Source: Verrucomicrobiota bacterium (GTDB lineage Bacteria > Verrucomicrobiota > Verrucomicrobiia > JABWAM01 > JAHFSZ01). From it: a stretch of DNA of 38,525 bases. This document shows positions 15,346 through 23,142 of this stretch, in pieces. The DNA is taken from NCBI GenBank assembly GCA_023265515.1, contig JAHFSZ010000018.1, forward strand, positions 1 through 38,525. The letters run 5' to 3'. The position numbers and the translations under genes were made by a program. Each line of letters begins with the position of its first letter. The stretch's first letter is position 1. The notes beneath the pieces were generated by a model that saw only the letters and a program-made list of their open reading frames with translations, did not search any database and had not been told where the DNA came from.

Positions 15346-17070
15346 ATGAAGACCATGAAGAAAAAGAGAGCGGCAAGAAGGAGCAAGCGGGTCGAAAAAC
15401 TTGGCTTGTTACCGCAGCTCGCGCAGATCTTCAACGCAAAGCTTGATCCGCACGTTGTCCTGGAGCTGGTGCTGGTCGAGGCAGTCAAGAGGATGCGTGC
15501 GACAAGCGGTTCGCTTTGCCTGATCAACCCCAACGCGGATCTTCTCGAGATCGAGGTCGCCATCGGCCTGCCACCGGAAGCCAAACAGCTTCGTCTCCAG
15601 CTCGGCCAGGGGATTACGGGCTGGGTCGCCCTCCACGGCAAGCCTGCCCGCGTCCGCGATGTCGCGAGAGACGCCCGGTACGTTCCTGTCCGCAACAACG
15701 TTCGCTCTGAGTTGGCGGTTCCGCTGGAAATCGAAGGTACGGTGGCCGGTGTTCTCAATGTCGACAGCAACCGCGCCGGTCATTTCACCCGGGATGATGA
15801 AGACCTCCTGGTTGCGCTCGCAAGCCAGGCGTCAAAGTTGATCCAAAACGCCTGGCTTTACGCGCAGGTGAACAAGAAGGCGGCCCAGCTCGAGACGCTT
15901 TTTTCCATTGCCGAGACGATCATCACCCAGACGACGCTTGATGACGTGCTGACCCTCATCACGCGCGAGACATGCCAGCTGATGGGTGCGTCGCTCTGCA
16001 TTCTCTTCCTGCTCGACGATGAAAAGACCAGCCTGATTCAGCGCGCCCAGCACGGCGCCAAACGGCAGGCCCCGGGAGCCATCTCACTTCCCGTGGAAGA
16101 CAGCAGGCTCGGTGTGGCGATCAACAGCCGCAAGGCCGTCTACCTGTCCGACGCTCGAAAATCCGACACTTTCGAACACATGGAGATGGCCGAGCGGGAG
16201 GGCCTCGTCTCCATGCTCGCAGTGCCGCTCCTCGCCGCGCAGGAAGCACTCGGTGTATTGAATGTTTATACGGACTCCCCGCACCGATTCGCCAACGAGG
16301 AGATCAAGCTGCTCTCCACACTGGCGAACTACTCGGCCATTGCCATCCAACGGGCGCGGCTGCATGAACAAACCGTCACCATCGAGGAACAGCTCCGGCA
16401 AAATGAGCGGTTGAGCACGCTTGGGCTTCTTGCCGCCGAATTTTCACACGAGATCCGCAATCCGCTCACCGTGATGAAGATGTTGCTGCATTCGCTGGCC
16501 AAGACGATTCCGGAGGATTCACAGGGCCAAAAGGACCTCAGTATTATGATGCAGAAGGTGGACCAGCTCAATGAAACCACCGAGCGGGTCCTGCGATTCT
16601 CCCGGTCGAGTGAGCCGAAATTCGAAACGGTCGACTTGAACGACGTGGTGAATGAAGTGGTGCTGCTCACACGGCATCAATTTCGGCAAAACAGAATCCA
16701 GGTTACGAGCCTGCTCTCGACTGAACCGCCCTTTGTCGCCGGCGACCGGCTCCAGCTCGAGCAGGCCCTTCTCAACCTGGTTCTGAATGCCTCGCAGGCT
16801 CTCGATCAGGACCGGCGCATCTTCCTCTCGACGCAGGTTGAAGGTGGACGTTGTTCGATGGAGGTTCGGGACACCGGCCGGGGCATCTCCACGGAGAAGA
16901 AGGAAAGACTGTTTCAGCCTTTTTTCAGCAACAAGACAGGTGGAACCGGACTGGGACTGCCGATCGTCAAAAAAATTGTAGACCACCATGGAGGCGAAAT
17001 TCGCTGGGAATCATCGGAATCAGGCACTTCGTTCAAAATGCTCTTTCCCCGCCACGAAAGCGTAGCATGA
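15346..17070 (+). CDS. GAF-GAF sensor histidine kinase
   Basis: A 574-aa cytoplasmic kinase with no membrane span. It contains two GAF domains (about residues 25-175 and 185-340), then a HisKA dimerisation domain with FSHEIRNPL (phospho-acceptor His near 368) and a HATPase domain. The latter has the N box (LLNLVLNASQAL), DTGRGIS, and the GTGLGLPIVKKIVDHHGG lid/G2 region. GAF domains bind small ligands such as cyclic nucleotides, heme or chromophores; the ligand here is not evident. No response regulator is adjacent. Instead a STAS protein and a SpoIIE phosphatase follow, suggesting that its output is a partner-switch system. It starts 2 bp after glnD. Confidence 0.92.
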   Translation: MKTMKKKRAARRSKRVEKLGLLPQLAQIFNAKLDPHVVLELVLVEAVKRMRATSGSLCLINPNADLLEIEVAIGLPPEAKQLRLQLGQGITGWVALHGKPARVRDVARDARYVPVRNNVRSELAVPLEIEGTVAGVLNVDSNRAGHFTRDDEDLLVALASQASKLIQNAWLYAQVNKKAAQLETLFSIAETIITQTTLDDVLTLITRETCQLMGASLCILFLLDDEKTSLIQRAQHGAKRQAPGAISLPVEDSRLGVAINSRKAVYLSDARKSDTFEHMEMAEREGLVSMLAVPLLAAQEALGVLNVYTDSPHRFANEEIKLLSTLANYSAIAIQRARLHEQTVTIEEQLRQNERLSTLGLLAAEFSHEIRNPLTVMKMLLHSLAKTIPEDSQGQKDLSIMMQKVDQLNETTERVLRFSRSSEPKFETVDLNDVVNEVVLLTRHQFRQNRIQVTSLLSTEPPFVAGDRLQLEQALLNLVLNASQALDQDRRIFLSTQVEGGRCSMEVRDTGRGISTEKKERLFQPFFSNKTGGTGLGLPIVKKIVDHHGGEIRWESSESGTSFKMLFPRHESVA

Positions 17071-17124
17071 TGGTTCCCTTGACCGAACCGGCGTTTCAGC
17101 CCTATCTTACCAAGCCCGGACGTT

Positions 17125-17628
17125 ATGAACAACAAGGAGTCATCAGGCATTCTGGCCAGGATTGAGGGGGATGTCGTGGCGATCAAATTGGTCGGTAAGG
17201 GGACGCACTTGAACAGCCACCTTCTCAAGCAGTTTTTCCAGCAGGTCTTCGACCAGCCGGTCCACCGCATCCAGATTGACGTGGGCGAATGCAGTTACAT
17301 GGACAGCACGTTTCTGGGCACCCTGACGGGCATGGCCCTGCGGACACGGGAAAGGAATCTGCCGCCCATCCAGCTCGTCAATATGCATCAACGGATCAAA
17401 GACATGCTGACCAGCCTTGGTGTCATGTCGTTTTTCGAGGCCACCTCATTCTCCGAAAAAAATGGAGAGGAAATGCCGCAGTTGCAGGGCGATCCTCCAG
17501 GGATCCAGGAAAAAACGGAGGAAATGATCTCCGCCCACCAGGCCTTGATCAAGGCCAACGCAAGCAACCTGGCGAAATTTCAGGACGTCATCACCCTGAT
17601 GCAGAAAAAGTTGATGGGCGATTCCTAA
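17125..17628 (+). CDS. STAS-domain anti-anti-sigma-factor-like protein
   Basis: A 167-aa protein with an N-terminal STAS domain (residues about 8-110). The key loop is IDVGECSYMDSTFLGTL, in which S61 is the expected phosphorylation site of SpoIIAA/RsbV-type proteins. The C-terminal 55 residues are an extra charged helical tail not found in minimal STAS proteins. In partner switching the unphosphorylated STAS protein sequesters an anti-sigma kinase, and a PP2C phosphatase reactivates it. The phosphatase gene follows directly, but no RsbW/SpoIIAB-type kinase is seen. Confidence 0.85.
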   Translation: MNNKESSGILARIEGDVVAIKLVGKGTHLNSHLLKQFFQQVFDQPVHRIQIDVGECSYMDSTFLGTLTGMALRTRERNLPPIQLVNMHQRIKDMLTSLGVMSFFEATSFSEKNGEEMPQLQGDPPGIQEKTEEMISAHQALIKANASNLAKFQDVITLMQKKLMGDS

Positions 17629-17647
17629 TTCCCCCCCCGACAGGGTC

Positions 17648-19087
17648 ATGGAATTTCTTCTTTTACTCCTGGCTTGTCTGATTGGCGTTTGCAGCTTCCT
17701 CGCCTGGTCGCTCATCCGGGTAAGGAAGCGCATGGAGCTTGTCCAGGAGCACCGGCGCCAGCTCGTCAAGGAAAAGCAGATGGTGCTTGAATTCCTCCAT
17801 GACATCGGCGACGCGCTGGTGGCCGAGGCGACCCAGGGCGTGCTTCTCAGAAAAATGATCACCGCCACGGTGCGAATCATGGCGGCACGCTCCGGCGCGA
17901 TTTTTCTGGCCGACCCAAAGAAGGAATATCTGTCCGCAGTCGCGGTGGAGGGCCTCTTTCCGCCGCCCATCGCACCTCCCGACATGATGGAGGCCAAAAT
18001 GGCGAGCCGTTCGATCTACCTGGAGCAAGTCGTGTTCGCCCAGAAAGTCCCCATCGACACCAATTTTCTGGGCAGCGTCATCCGATTGGGCAAGTCCGTT
18101 TTGATCGCCGGCCGGCAAGAAGGCATGGGCCTGCCGGAATACGAGGAGGAGATCCTGCAAATCCACTCGATGATGCTGGTCCCACTGAAGTTCCGGGACG
18201 AAACGCTGGGCGTGCTCGCGGTCGTGAACAAAAAGGGAGAGCAGGAGTTCAGTGCCACGGAACTCTCCATGCTTGAATCTCTCAGCGAACAGGCGTCGTT
18301 CAGCATCTACAGCTCCCGCCTAAACAGCCTCGTGCGGGAAAAACAGCGGATTGACCGCGATCTGGAGATTGCCCACGACATTCAGCGCCTGCTCCTGCCC
18401 GACAGCTTTCCCAGCATCGCGAACGTGGATGTGTGCGCGATGAACCTCCCCGCCCAGGAGGTGGGCGGAGATTATTATGATTTCATTCAGGTCGACCCCG
18501 ACCACTGGGGGTTCGTCATTGCCGACGTGTCCGGCAAGGGGGTGGCCGGCGCACTGATCATGACGATGTGCCGGAGCGCCCTCCGGACCAAGGCGCCCGG
18601 CAACCGCTCACCCGCACAAGTCCTTCGCGAGGTGAACCACATCATATTTCAGGATATCAAGGATGACCTGTTCATCACGATCACCTACGGAATCCTCGAC
18701 GTGGCGACACGCGAATTTGTCTTCGCCCGCGCAGGACACGAGCCCGTGTTGGTCTGCCGCGCCGACAGCGGGCAAATCGAGGCGCTGTCGGGCAAGGGAA
18801 TGGCCATCGGCATTGACAGCGGGCCGGTTTTCGATAACCTGATCGCTGATGTGTCGTTGACGCTTCGCCCGCAGGACACGGTGGTTCTTTATACCGACGG
18901 AATCACCGAGGCCATCGACGACCAGGAACAGGAGTTCGGGCGGGACAATCTTTACGAAGCGATCCGGACATTTTCCAAGAGCCGTAACGCCAGCGAATGG
19001 ATCAACGGGCTGGAACAGCGGGTGAAGCGCTTTGTTGGCAATCACCCGCAAAATGATGACATAACATTGATGGTTGTGAAGGTTTAG
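17648..19087 (+). CDS. SpoIIE/RsbU-type PP2C phosphatase with TM and GAF domain
   Basis: A 479-aa membrane-anchored serine phosphatase. An N-terminal membrane helix (FLLLLLACLIGVCSFLAWSL) is followed by a GAF-like sensor domain (about 45-220), a linker helix with the family signature DLEIAHDIQRLLLP (from about 237), and the PP2C/SpoIIE catalytic domain. Metal-binding Asp motifs are present: GGDYYDF (near 273), IADVSGKG, YTDGITEA and the terminal NDDITLMVV. It probably dephosphorylates the upstream STAS protein in response to a signal read by its GAF domain. grpE starts 6 bp after its stop, tying this signalling module to the chaperone genes. Confidence 0.92.
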   Translation: MEFLLLLLACLIGVCSFLAWSLIRVRKRMELVQEHRRQLVKEKQMVLEFLHDIGDALVAEATQGVLLRKMITATVRIMAARSGAIFLADPKKEYLSAVAVEGLFPPPIAPPDMMEAKMASRSIYLEQVVFAQKVPIDTNFLGSVIRLGKSVLIAGRQEGMGLPEYEEEILQIHSMMLVPLKFRDETLGVLAVVNKKGEQEFSATELSMLESLSEQASFSIYSSRLNSLVREKQRIDRDLEIAHDIQRLLLPDSFPSIANVDVCAMNLPAQEVGGDYYDFIQVDPDHWGFVIADVSGKGVAGALIMTMCRSALRTKAPGNRSPAQVLREVNHIIFQDIKDDLFITITYGILDVATREFVFARAGHEPVLVCRADSGQIEALSGKGMAIGIDSGPVFDNLIADVSLTLRPQDTVVLYTDGITEAIDDQEQEFGRDNLYEAIRTFSKSRNASEWINGLEQRVKRFVGNHPQNDDITLMVVKV

Positions 19088-19093
19088 AACTGG

Positions 19094-19654
19094 ATGAAAA
19101 ACGAAGAGGATATGGACGAGGAATTGATCGAACAAAACGAGCCCCAGGATGAGGCCGGCGCCCAGGACCAGCCGTCGTCGCTCTCGGATTCCGAGCTCAA
19201 AGAGCTCCGCGAAAAGGCCGTCAAGGCGGATCAATATTATGACCAGCTTCTGCGCACGAAAGCCGACCTGGAAAACTTCCGCAAGCGGACGACCCGCGAG
19301 CGTGAGGAAATCATCCAGCGTGCCAATGAGCATCTTCTGAGGGAACTTTTCGTGGTGCTCGACCATTTCGACCTGGGCCTGCAGACGGCACGAGGGAGTG
19401 AAAGTAAGGAGGGTATTCTGGAGGGGTTGGAGCTCGTCCAAAAACAACTCGAAAGCTTCCTTCACAAGCTTGGAGTTGAACCGGTTGATGCGATTGGACA
19501 GGATTTTGATCCTGCCCTGCACGAGGCCGTCGCCCAGCAAGACGCGGATGTACCAGCCGGAAAGATTATCTCGCAGATCCGGAAAGGTTACCGGCTCAAA
19601 GGGCATCTCCTCCGCCCGGCCGCCGTCGTCGTTTCCAAAGGCCCGCCCGCCTGA
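19094..19654 (+). CDS. grpE: Nucleotide exchange factor GrpE
   Basis: A 186-aa GrpE. An acidic disordered N-terminus is followed by the long dimerising coiled coil with [16 protein letters not shown], then the helical bundle and the C-terminal beta wing, with [12 protein letters not shown] and [19 protein letters not shown]. It releases ADP from DnaK and acts as a heat sensor. It is followed by dnaJ after 62 bp. No dnaK or hrcA is in the window, so dnaK must lie elsewhere. Confidence 0.95.
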   Translation: MKNEEDMDEELIEQNEPQDEAGAQDQPSSLSDSELKELREKAVKADQYYDQLLRTKADLENFRKRTTREREEIIQRANEHLLRELFVVLDHFDLGLQTARGSESKEGILEGLELVQKQLESFLHKLGVEPVDAIGQDFDPALHEAVAQQDADVPAGKIISQIRKGYRLKGHLLRPAAVVVSKGPPA

Positions 19655-19716
19655 GGGAGCCACGCTTCGTCGATGCTCAAAAAGGAACTTTTAGCATCAC
19701 AGATAAGGATCATTCC

Positions 19717-20856
19717 ATGGCTTCCACGGGCAAGAGAGACTGTTACGAGGTGCTGGGCATTTCCAGAAACGCGACCCCCGACGAGATCAAGAAGGCATAC
19801 CGCAAGCTCGCACTTCAGTACCACCCGGATAAAAACCGCGGCGAATCGGCTTCCGAAGAAAAGTTCAAGGAAGTCTCCGAGGCTTACGAGATCCTGCGCG
19901 ACCCGGAAAAGCGCGCTGCCTTCGACCGGTACGGGCACAATGCATTCGGGCCCGGATCCCGCGGCGGATGGGGTGGATTCCACAATCCTGAAGACATCTT
20001 CCGGGAAGTTTTCGGCGGCGGAATCGGCGGGATTTTCGAGGAATTTTTCGGCGGCGGTGGCCGCGGCGATCCGTCGGGCCCGGCGCCTGGCAGCGACCTC
20101 CGCTACAACCTGCAAATCACCTTCGAGGAAGCGTACTTCGGCGCCGAAAAGGAGATCACCTTTCACAAACTGGATGTGTGCCGCTCCTGCGCCGGCTCGG
20201 GAAGCGCCAAAGGATCGTCGACGAAGACCTGCCCGACCTGCCGGGGCGCCGGTCAGGTGACGGCGACGCGCGGTTTTTTCGCGATTCGTCAGACCTGTCC
20301 TGCCTGCCGTGGCAGCGGCACCTTCATCGAAAGGCCGTGTCTCGACTGCCGGGGCGAAGGCCGAGTCGAAACAAAGACGACAATCAAGGTCCGGATCCCG
20401 CCCGGGGTTGATGACGGGACACGGCTGCGCTCCTCCGGCGGCGGCGAGGGTGGAATGCGCGGTGGACCAGCCGGCGACCTCTACGTTGTCATCCACATCA
20501 AACCTCACGAGATATTCGCCCGCGAGGGCGATGATCTTTTCTGCGAGGTGCCGATCACTTTCACGATGGCCGCGCTGGGCGGCGAGATGGATACCCCAAC
20601 GCCAACCGGCAAGGAGAGGAAAAAAATACCCGCCGGCTCGCAGTCGGGAACTCTCTTCCGCCTTAAAGGCAAGGGGATGCCGCATGTCTCGGGACGCGGC
20701 AGCGGCGATTTGATCGTCAAAATCACGGTGGAAGTGCCCACCCGCATGAATTCGGAACAGAAGAAAAAGCTTCAAGAGTTTGCCGAGGTTTGTGACGAAA
20801 ATACCACGCCTTTGCGCAAATCCTTCCTTGAAAGAGCGAAGGAGTTTTTTAAGTGA
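19717..20856 (+). CDS. dnaJ: Chaperone DnaJ
   Basis: A 379-aa type I DnaJ: an N-terminal J domain with the HPD motif (residues 36-38), a Gly/Phe-rich linker, a zinc region with four CxxCxGxG repeats ([32 protein letters not shown]), and the C-terminal substrate-binding and dimerisation domains. It stimulates DnaK ATPase and delivers unfolded clients. The ATG at 19717 gives the normal J-domain start. The stop is followed after 4 bp by a large inverted heptamer repeat that fills the gap to rsmE. Minus-strand frames across it are shadows. Confidence 0.96.
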   Translation: MASTGKRDCYEVLGISRNATPDEIKKAYRKLALQYHPDKNRGESASEEKFKEVSEAYEILRDPEKRAAFDRYGHNAFGPGSRGGWGGFHNPEDIFREVFGGGIGGIFEEFFGGGGRGDPSGPAPGSDLRYNLQITFEEAYFGAEKEITFHKLDVCRSCAGSGSAKGSSTKTCPTCRGAGQVTATRGFFAIRQTCPACRGSGTFIERPCLDCRGEGRVETKTTIKVRIPPGVDDGTRLRSSGGGEGGMRGGPAGDLYVVIHIKPHEIFAREGDDLFCEVPITFTMAALGGEMDTPTPTGKERKKIPAGSQSGTLFRLKGKGMPHVSGRGSGDLIVKITVEVPTRMNSEQKKKLQEFAEVCDENTTPLRKSFLERAKEFFK

Positions 20857-20860
20857 TGCT

Positions 20861-20895
20861 CCAGAACCCAGAACTCAGAACTCAGAACTCAGAAT
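20861..20895. repeat. Heptamer tandem array, family 3 (YCAGAAC), left arm of inverted pair
   Basis: Five units: CCAGAAC, CCAGAAC, TCAGAAC, TCAGAAC, TCAGAAT. It begins 4 bp after the dnaJ stop. The inverse array lies at 20923-20957 with a 27-nt loop between them, giving a potential stem of about 35 bp in the dnaJ-rsmE mRNA. Confidence 0.85.
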
Positions 20896-20922
20896 TTCAT
20901 TCTGTTGTCGCGAATGGTTTCT

Positions 20923-20957
20923 CTTCTGGATTCTGGGTTCTGGGTTCTGAATTCTAG
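20923..20957. repeat. Heptamer tandem array, family 3, right arm of inverted pair
   Basis: Five units: CTTCTGG, ATTCTGG, GTTCTGG, GTTCTGA, ATTCTAG, the inverse of the left arm. It ends 5 bp before the rsmE ATG (20963), so the usual ribosome-binding position lies inside the repeat and the potential stem. Confidence 0.85.
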
Positions 20958-20962
20958 AAAAC

Positions 20963-21730
20963 ATGCAAACTCATCGATTTTACCTGCCCCGGCGGACGAT
21001 CGAATCCGCCGGGTTGGTCCTCACTGGCACCGAGGCTCATCATTGCCATGATGTGCTCCGCCTCGAGACGGACTCCCGGGTTGTGGTCTTTGACGGCGAA
21101 GGCCACGAGCACCTTTGTAAAATCCAACGGGCCTCTTCCAAACAGGTCTGCCTGGTTGAAATCCAAAAGCAGAACACACCCCCTCTCCCGTTTCGCGTCA
21201 CCCTTGCCCAGGCCATTCCCAAGGGTAAGACCATGGAGGTGATCGTGCAGAAGGCCACCGAGCTTGGGGTTCACCGGCTGATTCCCGTCCTGAGCGAGCG
21301 CACCGTCGTCAGGATCGATCAGACGGATTCGGCAAAAAAAGCGGAGCGCTGGCATGACATTGTGGTCGATGCGGCGAAGCAGTCCGGAAACAACTGGATG
21401 CCCTCGATCGAGGCAATACAGAACGTCCGCCAACTGGCGCAGGAGGTCCGCCATTTCGATCTGGCGCTCATCGGCTCACTTCAGCCTGATTCGAAATTTC
21501 TCAAGTCGTTCCTCGACGATTTTGCGAGCGAGAGCAAACGACTCCCCGCCTCCGTGCTTGTTTGCATCGGGCCGGAAGGCGATTACACGCCCGCCGAGCT
21601 CTCGCTCCTGCAGGGGGCGGGATGCAAACCGATCACGTTGGGGCAGATTGTCCTTCGCAGCGATACGGCGGCCATTTATGCTTTATCGATACTCGTCTAT
21701 GAGCTGCAAGCCAGGCAGAGGCAAGGGTGA
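20963..21730 (+). CDS. rsmE: 16S rRNA (uracil1498-N3)-methyltransferase
   Basis: A 255-aa SPOUT-class methyltransferase of the RsmE family, which methylates U1498 of 16S rRNA. It has an N-terminal PUA-like RNA-binding domain with RFYLP and TEAHHCHDVLRL, then the family segment KGKTMEVIVQKATELGV, AAKQSGNNWMP, and the trefoil-knot SAM site with IGPEGDYTPAEL and LGQIVLRSDTAAIYAL. The length is normal. Its leader is almost entirely heptamer repeat, so translation may depend on the dnaJ-rsmE stem structure. Immediately after its stop comes a 16-bp sequence shared with the hairpin at 31.2 kb. Confidence 0.94.
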   Translation: MQTHRFYLPRRTIESAGLVLTGTEAHHCHDVLRLETDSRVVVFDGEGHEHLCKIQRASSKQVCLVEIQKQNTPPLPFRVTLAQAIPKGKTMEVIVQKATELGVHRLIPVLSERTVVRIDQTDSAKKAERWHDIVVDAAKQSGNNWMPSIEAIQNVRQLAQEVRHFDLALIGSLQPDSKFLKSFLDDFASESKRLPASVLVCIGPEGDYTPAELSLLQGAGCKPITLGQIVLRSDTAAIYALSILVYELQARQRQG

Positions 21731-21746
21731 CTAGAACCTATCCCAA
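21731..21746. repeat. 16-bp sequence repeated in inverse at 31233-31248
   Basis: CTAGAACCTATCCCAA directly follows the rsmE stop codon, and its last base is the A of the next gene's ATG. The exact reverse complement lies at 31233-31248, and a 14-bp direct copy lies at 31191-31204. It may be the end of a mobile element or the relic of one. Confidence 0.7.
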
Positions 21747-23125
21747 TGGAAAAAGAATTAAAAGCTTTGTACGAATCAGTCGACAGGGATTTTTATCTCG
21801 ATCAAACCAAATCAAAGAATCCGCTCAGAAAATGGTTTCACCTCAATCGATATCGAATTGCCAATTCGCTGGTCAAAGCCAAATACAAAAAGGGTTACAA
21901 GATCCTGGATTTAGGTTGCGGAAGTTGCGATTGGAACCGCGAACACCTGGATGTATTCGGGGTCGATCTCAACAAAAACATGCTTGAGGCCGCAAAGAAC
22001 GAACACAGACTGACCGATTACAAGATTGCGGAAGCCCACGACACCGGTTTGCCCAGTGAGACATTCGACATTGCGACAGCCTTTGAGTTCCTTGAGCACA
22101 TGCCCAATTATGAGGAAGTTATTGACGAAGCCGAGCGCCTGCTCAAGCCCGGGGGATATTTTGTTGCGTCCGTTCCTTACGACGTAGTCTTCAGCCTTTG
22201 GCAGCCGCTCTTCCTTTTGCACGCCTTATTCCAGGGATATGTCCTTCAAAAACAGTATTACAAGAATCGATGCGGCCACGTGAACCATTTCTCCATCGAA
22301 GCAATAACCAACGCCTTTGTGAAGCACGGCTATTCGATCGAAATTGTTTTTGACATGCGCAAGTTCACCATTTTTTTGTATGCTAAGAAAGAGGGGCTTC
22401 ACCCTGCTGATCCATCCCCCTCCTATGATGATCTCACGATCATCATGCCGACCCTCAACGAAGAAAAAGGGTTGTCTAAAATTCTTCCCACCCTCATCTC
22501 ACGTTATAAGGATTGCAGCATTATCATTTCGGACGACAGTTCTAAAGATTCTACGAAGGAAGTGGCTTTAAGCCTTCAGTATGAGAAATTAACGTTCATT
22601 GATCGAGCCTCTCGCCCGATCCATGGCTTGACGGCCAGCGTGGTCGAAGCTGCCGAATCAGTCAAAACAAAGCACTTCATTGTGATGGATGCGGATGGCC
22701 AGCATCCTCCTGAAAAGATTGAAGAGATCGTAAACATCATGAGACTGGGCGCCAACATCGTGGTGGCTTCTCGCATTGCCGTGAAAAAGAAATGGGGTTC
22801 ATTGCGCAAAATGCTCAGTTATATGGGAACCTCCCTGGGCAAAACCTCCTTGTTGCTCAGAGGAAAGAGCTACCTGAGCTATGACATTCTTGGAGGTTTC
22901 TTTGGATGCAACTCCAATTTTTGGAATGGGTGCGTTCCCAATCAAGAAAAGAAAAAACATTTTCGATTGAGGGGTTACAAAGTGATGTTTGATCTCTTGA
23001 AATGCGCGCCTTCGGGATTAGAAATCGAAGAGGTGTTTTATCGTTTCGAAACTCCCAACGCAGGGACATCCAAGATCAATCTGAAAGTGTGCCTGGAATA
23101 CTTAAAATCCTGCCTTTTACCCTAG
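21746..23125 (+). CDS. SAM methyltransferase - GT2 glycosyltransferase fusion
   Basis: A 459-aa two-domain protein. Residues about 30-220 form a class I methyltransferase with motif I ILDLGCGS (near 54), VFGVDLN, and RLLKPGGYFVASVP. From about residue 228 there is a GT-A family 2 transferase of the polyprenol-phosphate sugar synthase type: IIMPTLNEEKGL, ISDDSSKDST and the metal-binding MDADGQHPP (near 314). It lacks the C-terminal membrane anchors of larger synthases and may be shortened after the NLKVCLEYLK region. GC content in sampled lines is about 40-50%, well below its neighbours, which suggests recent acquisition. It starts inside the 16-bp repeat and converges on the GT117 gene. Confidence 0.85.
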   Translation: MEKELKALYESVDRDFYLDQTKSKNPLRKWFHLNRYRIANSLVKAKYKKGYKILDLGCGSCDWNREHLDVFGVDLNKNMLEAAKNEHRLTDYKIAEAHDTGLPSETFDIATAFEFLEHMPNYEEVIDEAERLLKPGGYFVASVPYDVVFSLWQPLFLLHALFQGYVLQKQYYKNRCGHVNHFSIEAITNAFVKHGYSIEIVFDMRKFTIFLYAKKEGLHPADPSPSYDDLTIIMPTLNEEKGLSKILPTLISRYKDCSIIISDDSSKDSTKEVALSLQYEKLTFIDRASRPIHGLTASVVEAAESVKTKHFIVMDADGQHPPEKIEEIVNIMRLGANIVVASRIAVKKKWGSLRKMLSYMGTSLGKTSLLLRGKSYLSYDILGGFFGCNSNFWNGCVPNQEKKKHFRLRGYKVMFDLLKCAPSGLEIEEVFYRFETPNAGTSKINLKVCLEYLKSCLLP

Positions 23126-23142
23126 CCTCGACACCCACCCGG

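Noticed and set aside
18608-20775. Two long minus-strand frames across the phosphatase, grpE and dnaJ genes
   Set aside because: Plus-strand proteins are full length with all family motifs; the minus frames show no domain and only mirror codon bias.
20861-20957. Repeats considered as a CRISPR array or intrinsic terminator
   Set aside because: Units are 7 bp in direct contact with no spacers, so this is not CRISPR. The stem is not followed by a U-run and rsmE starts 5 bp later, so terminator function is not supported.
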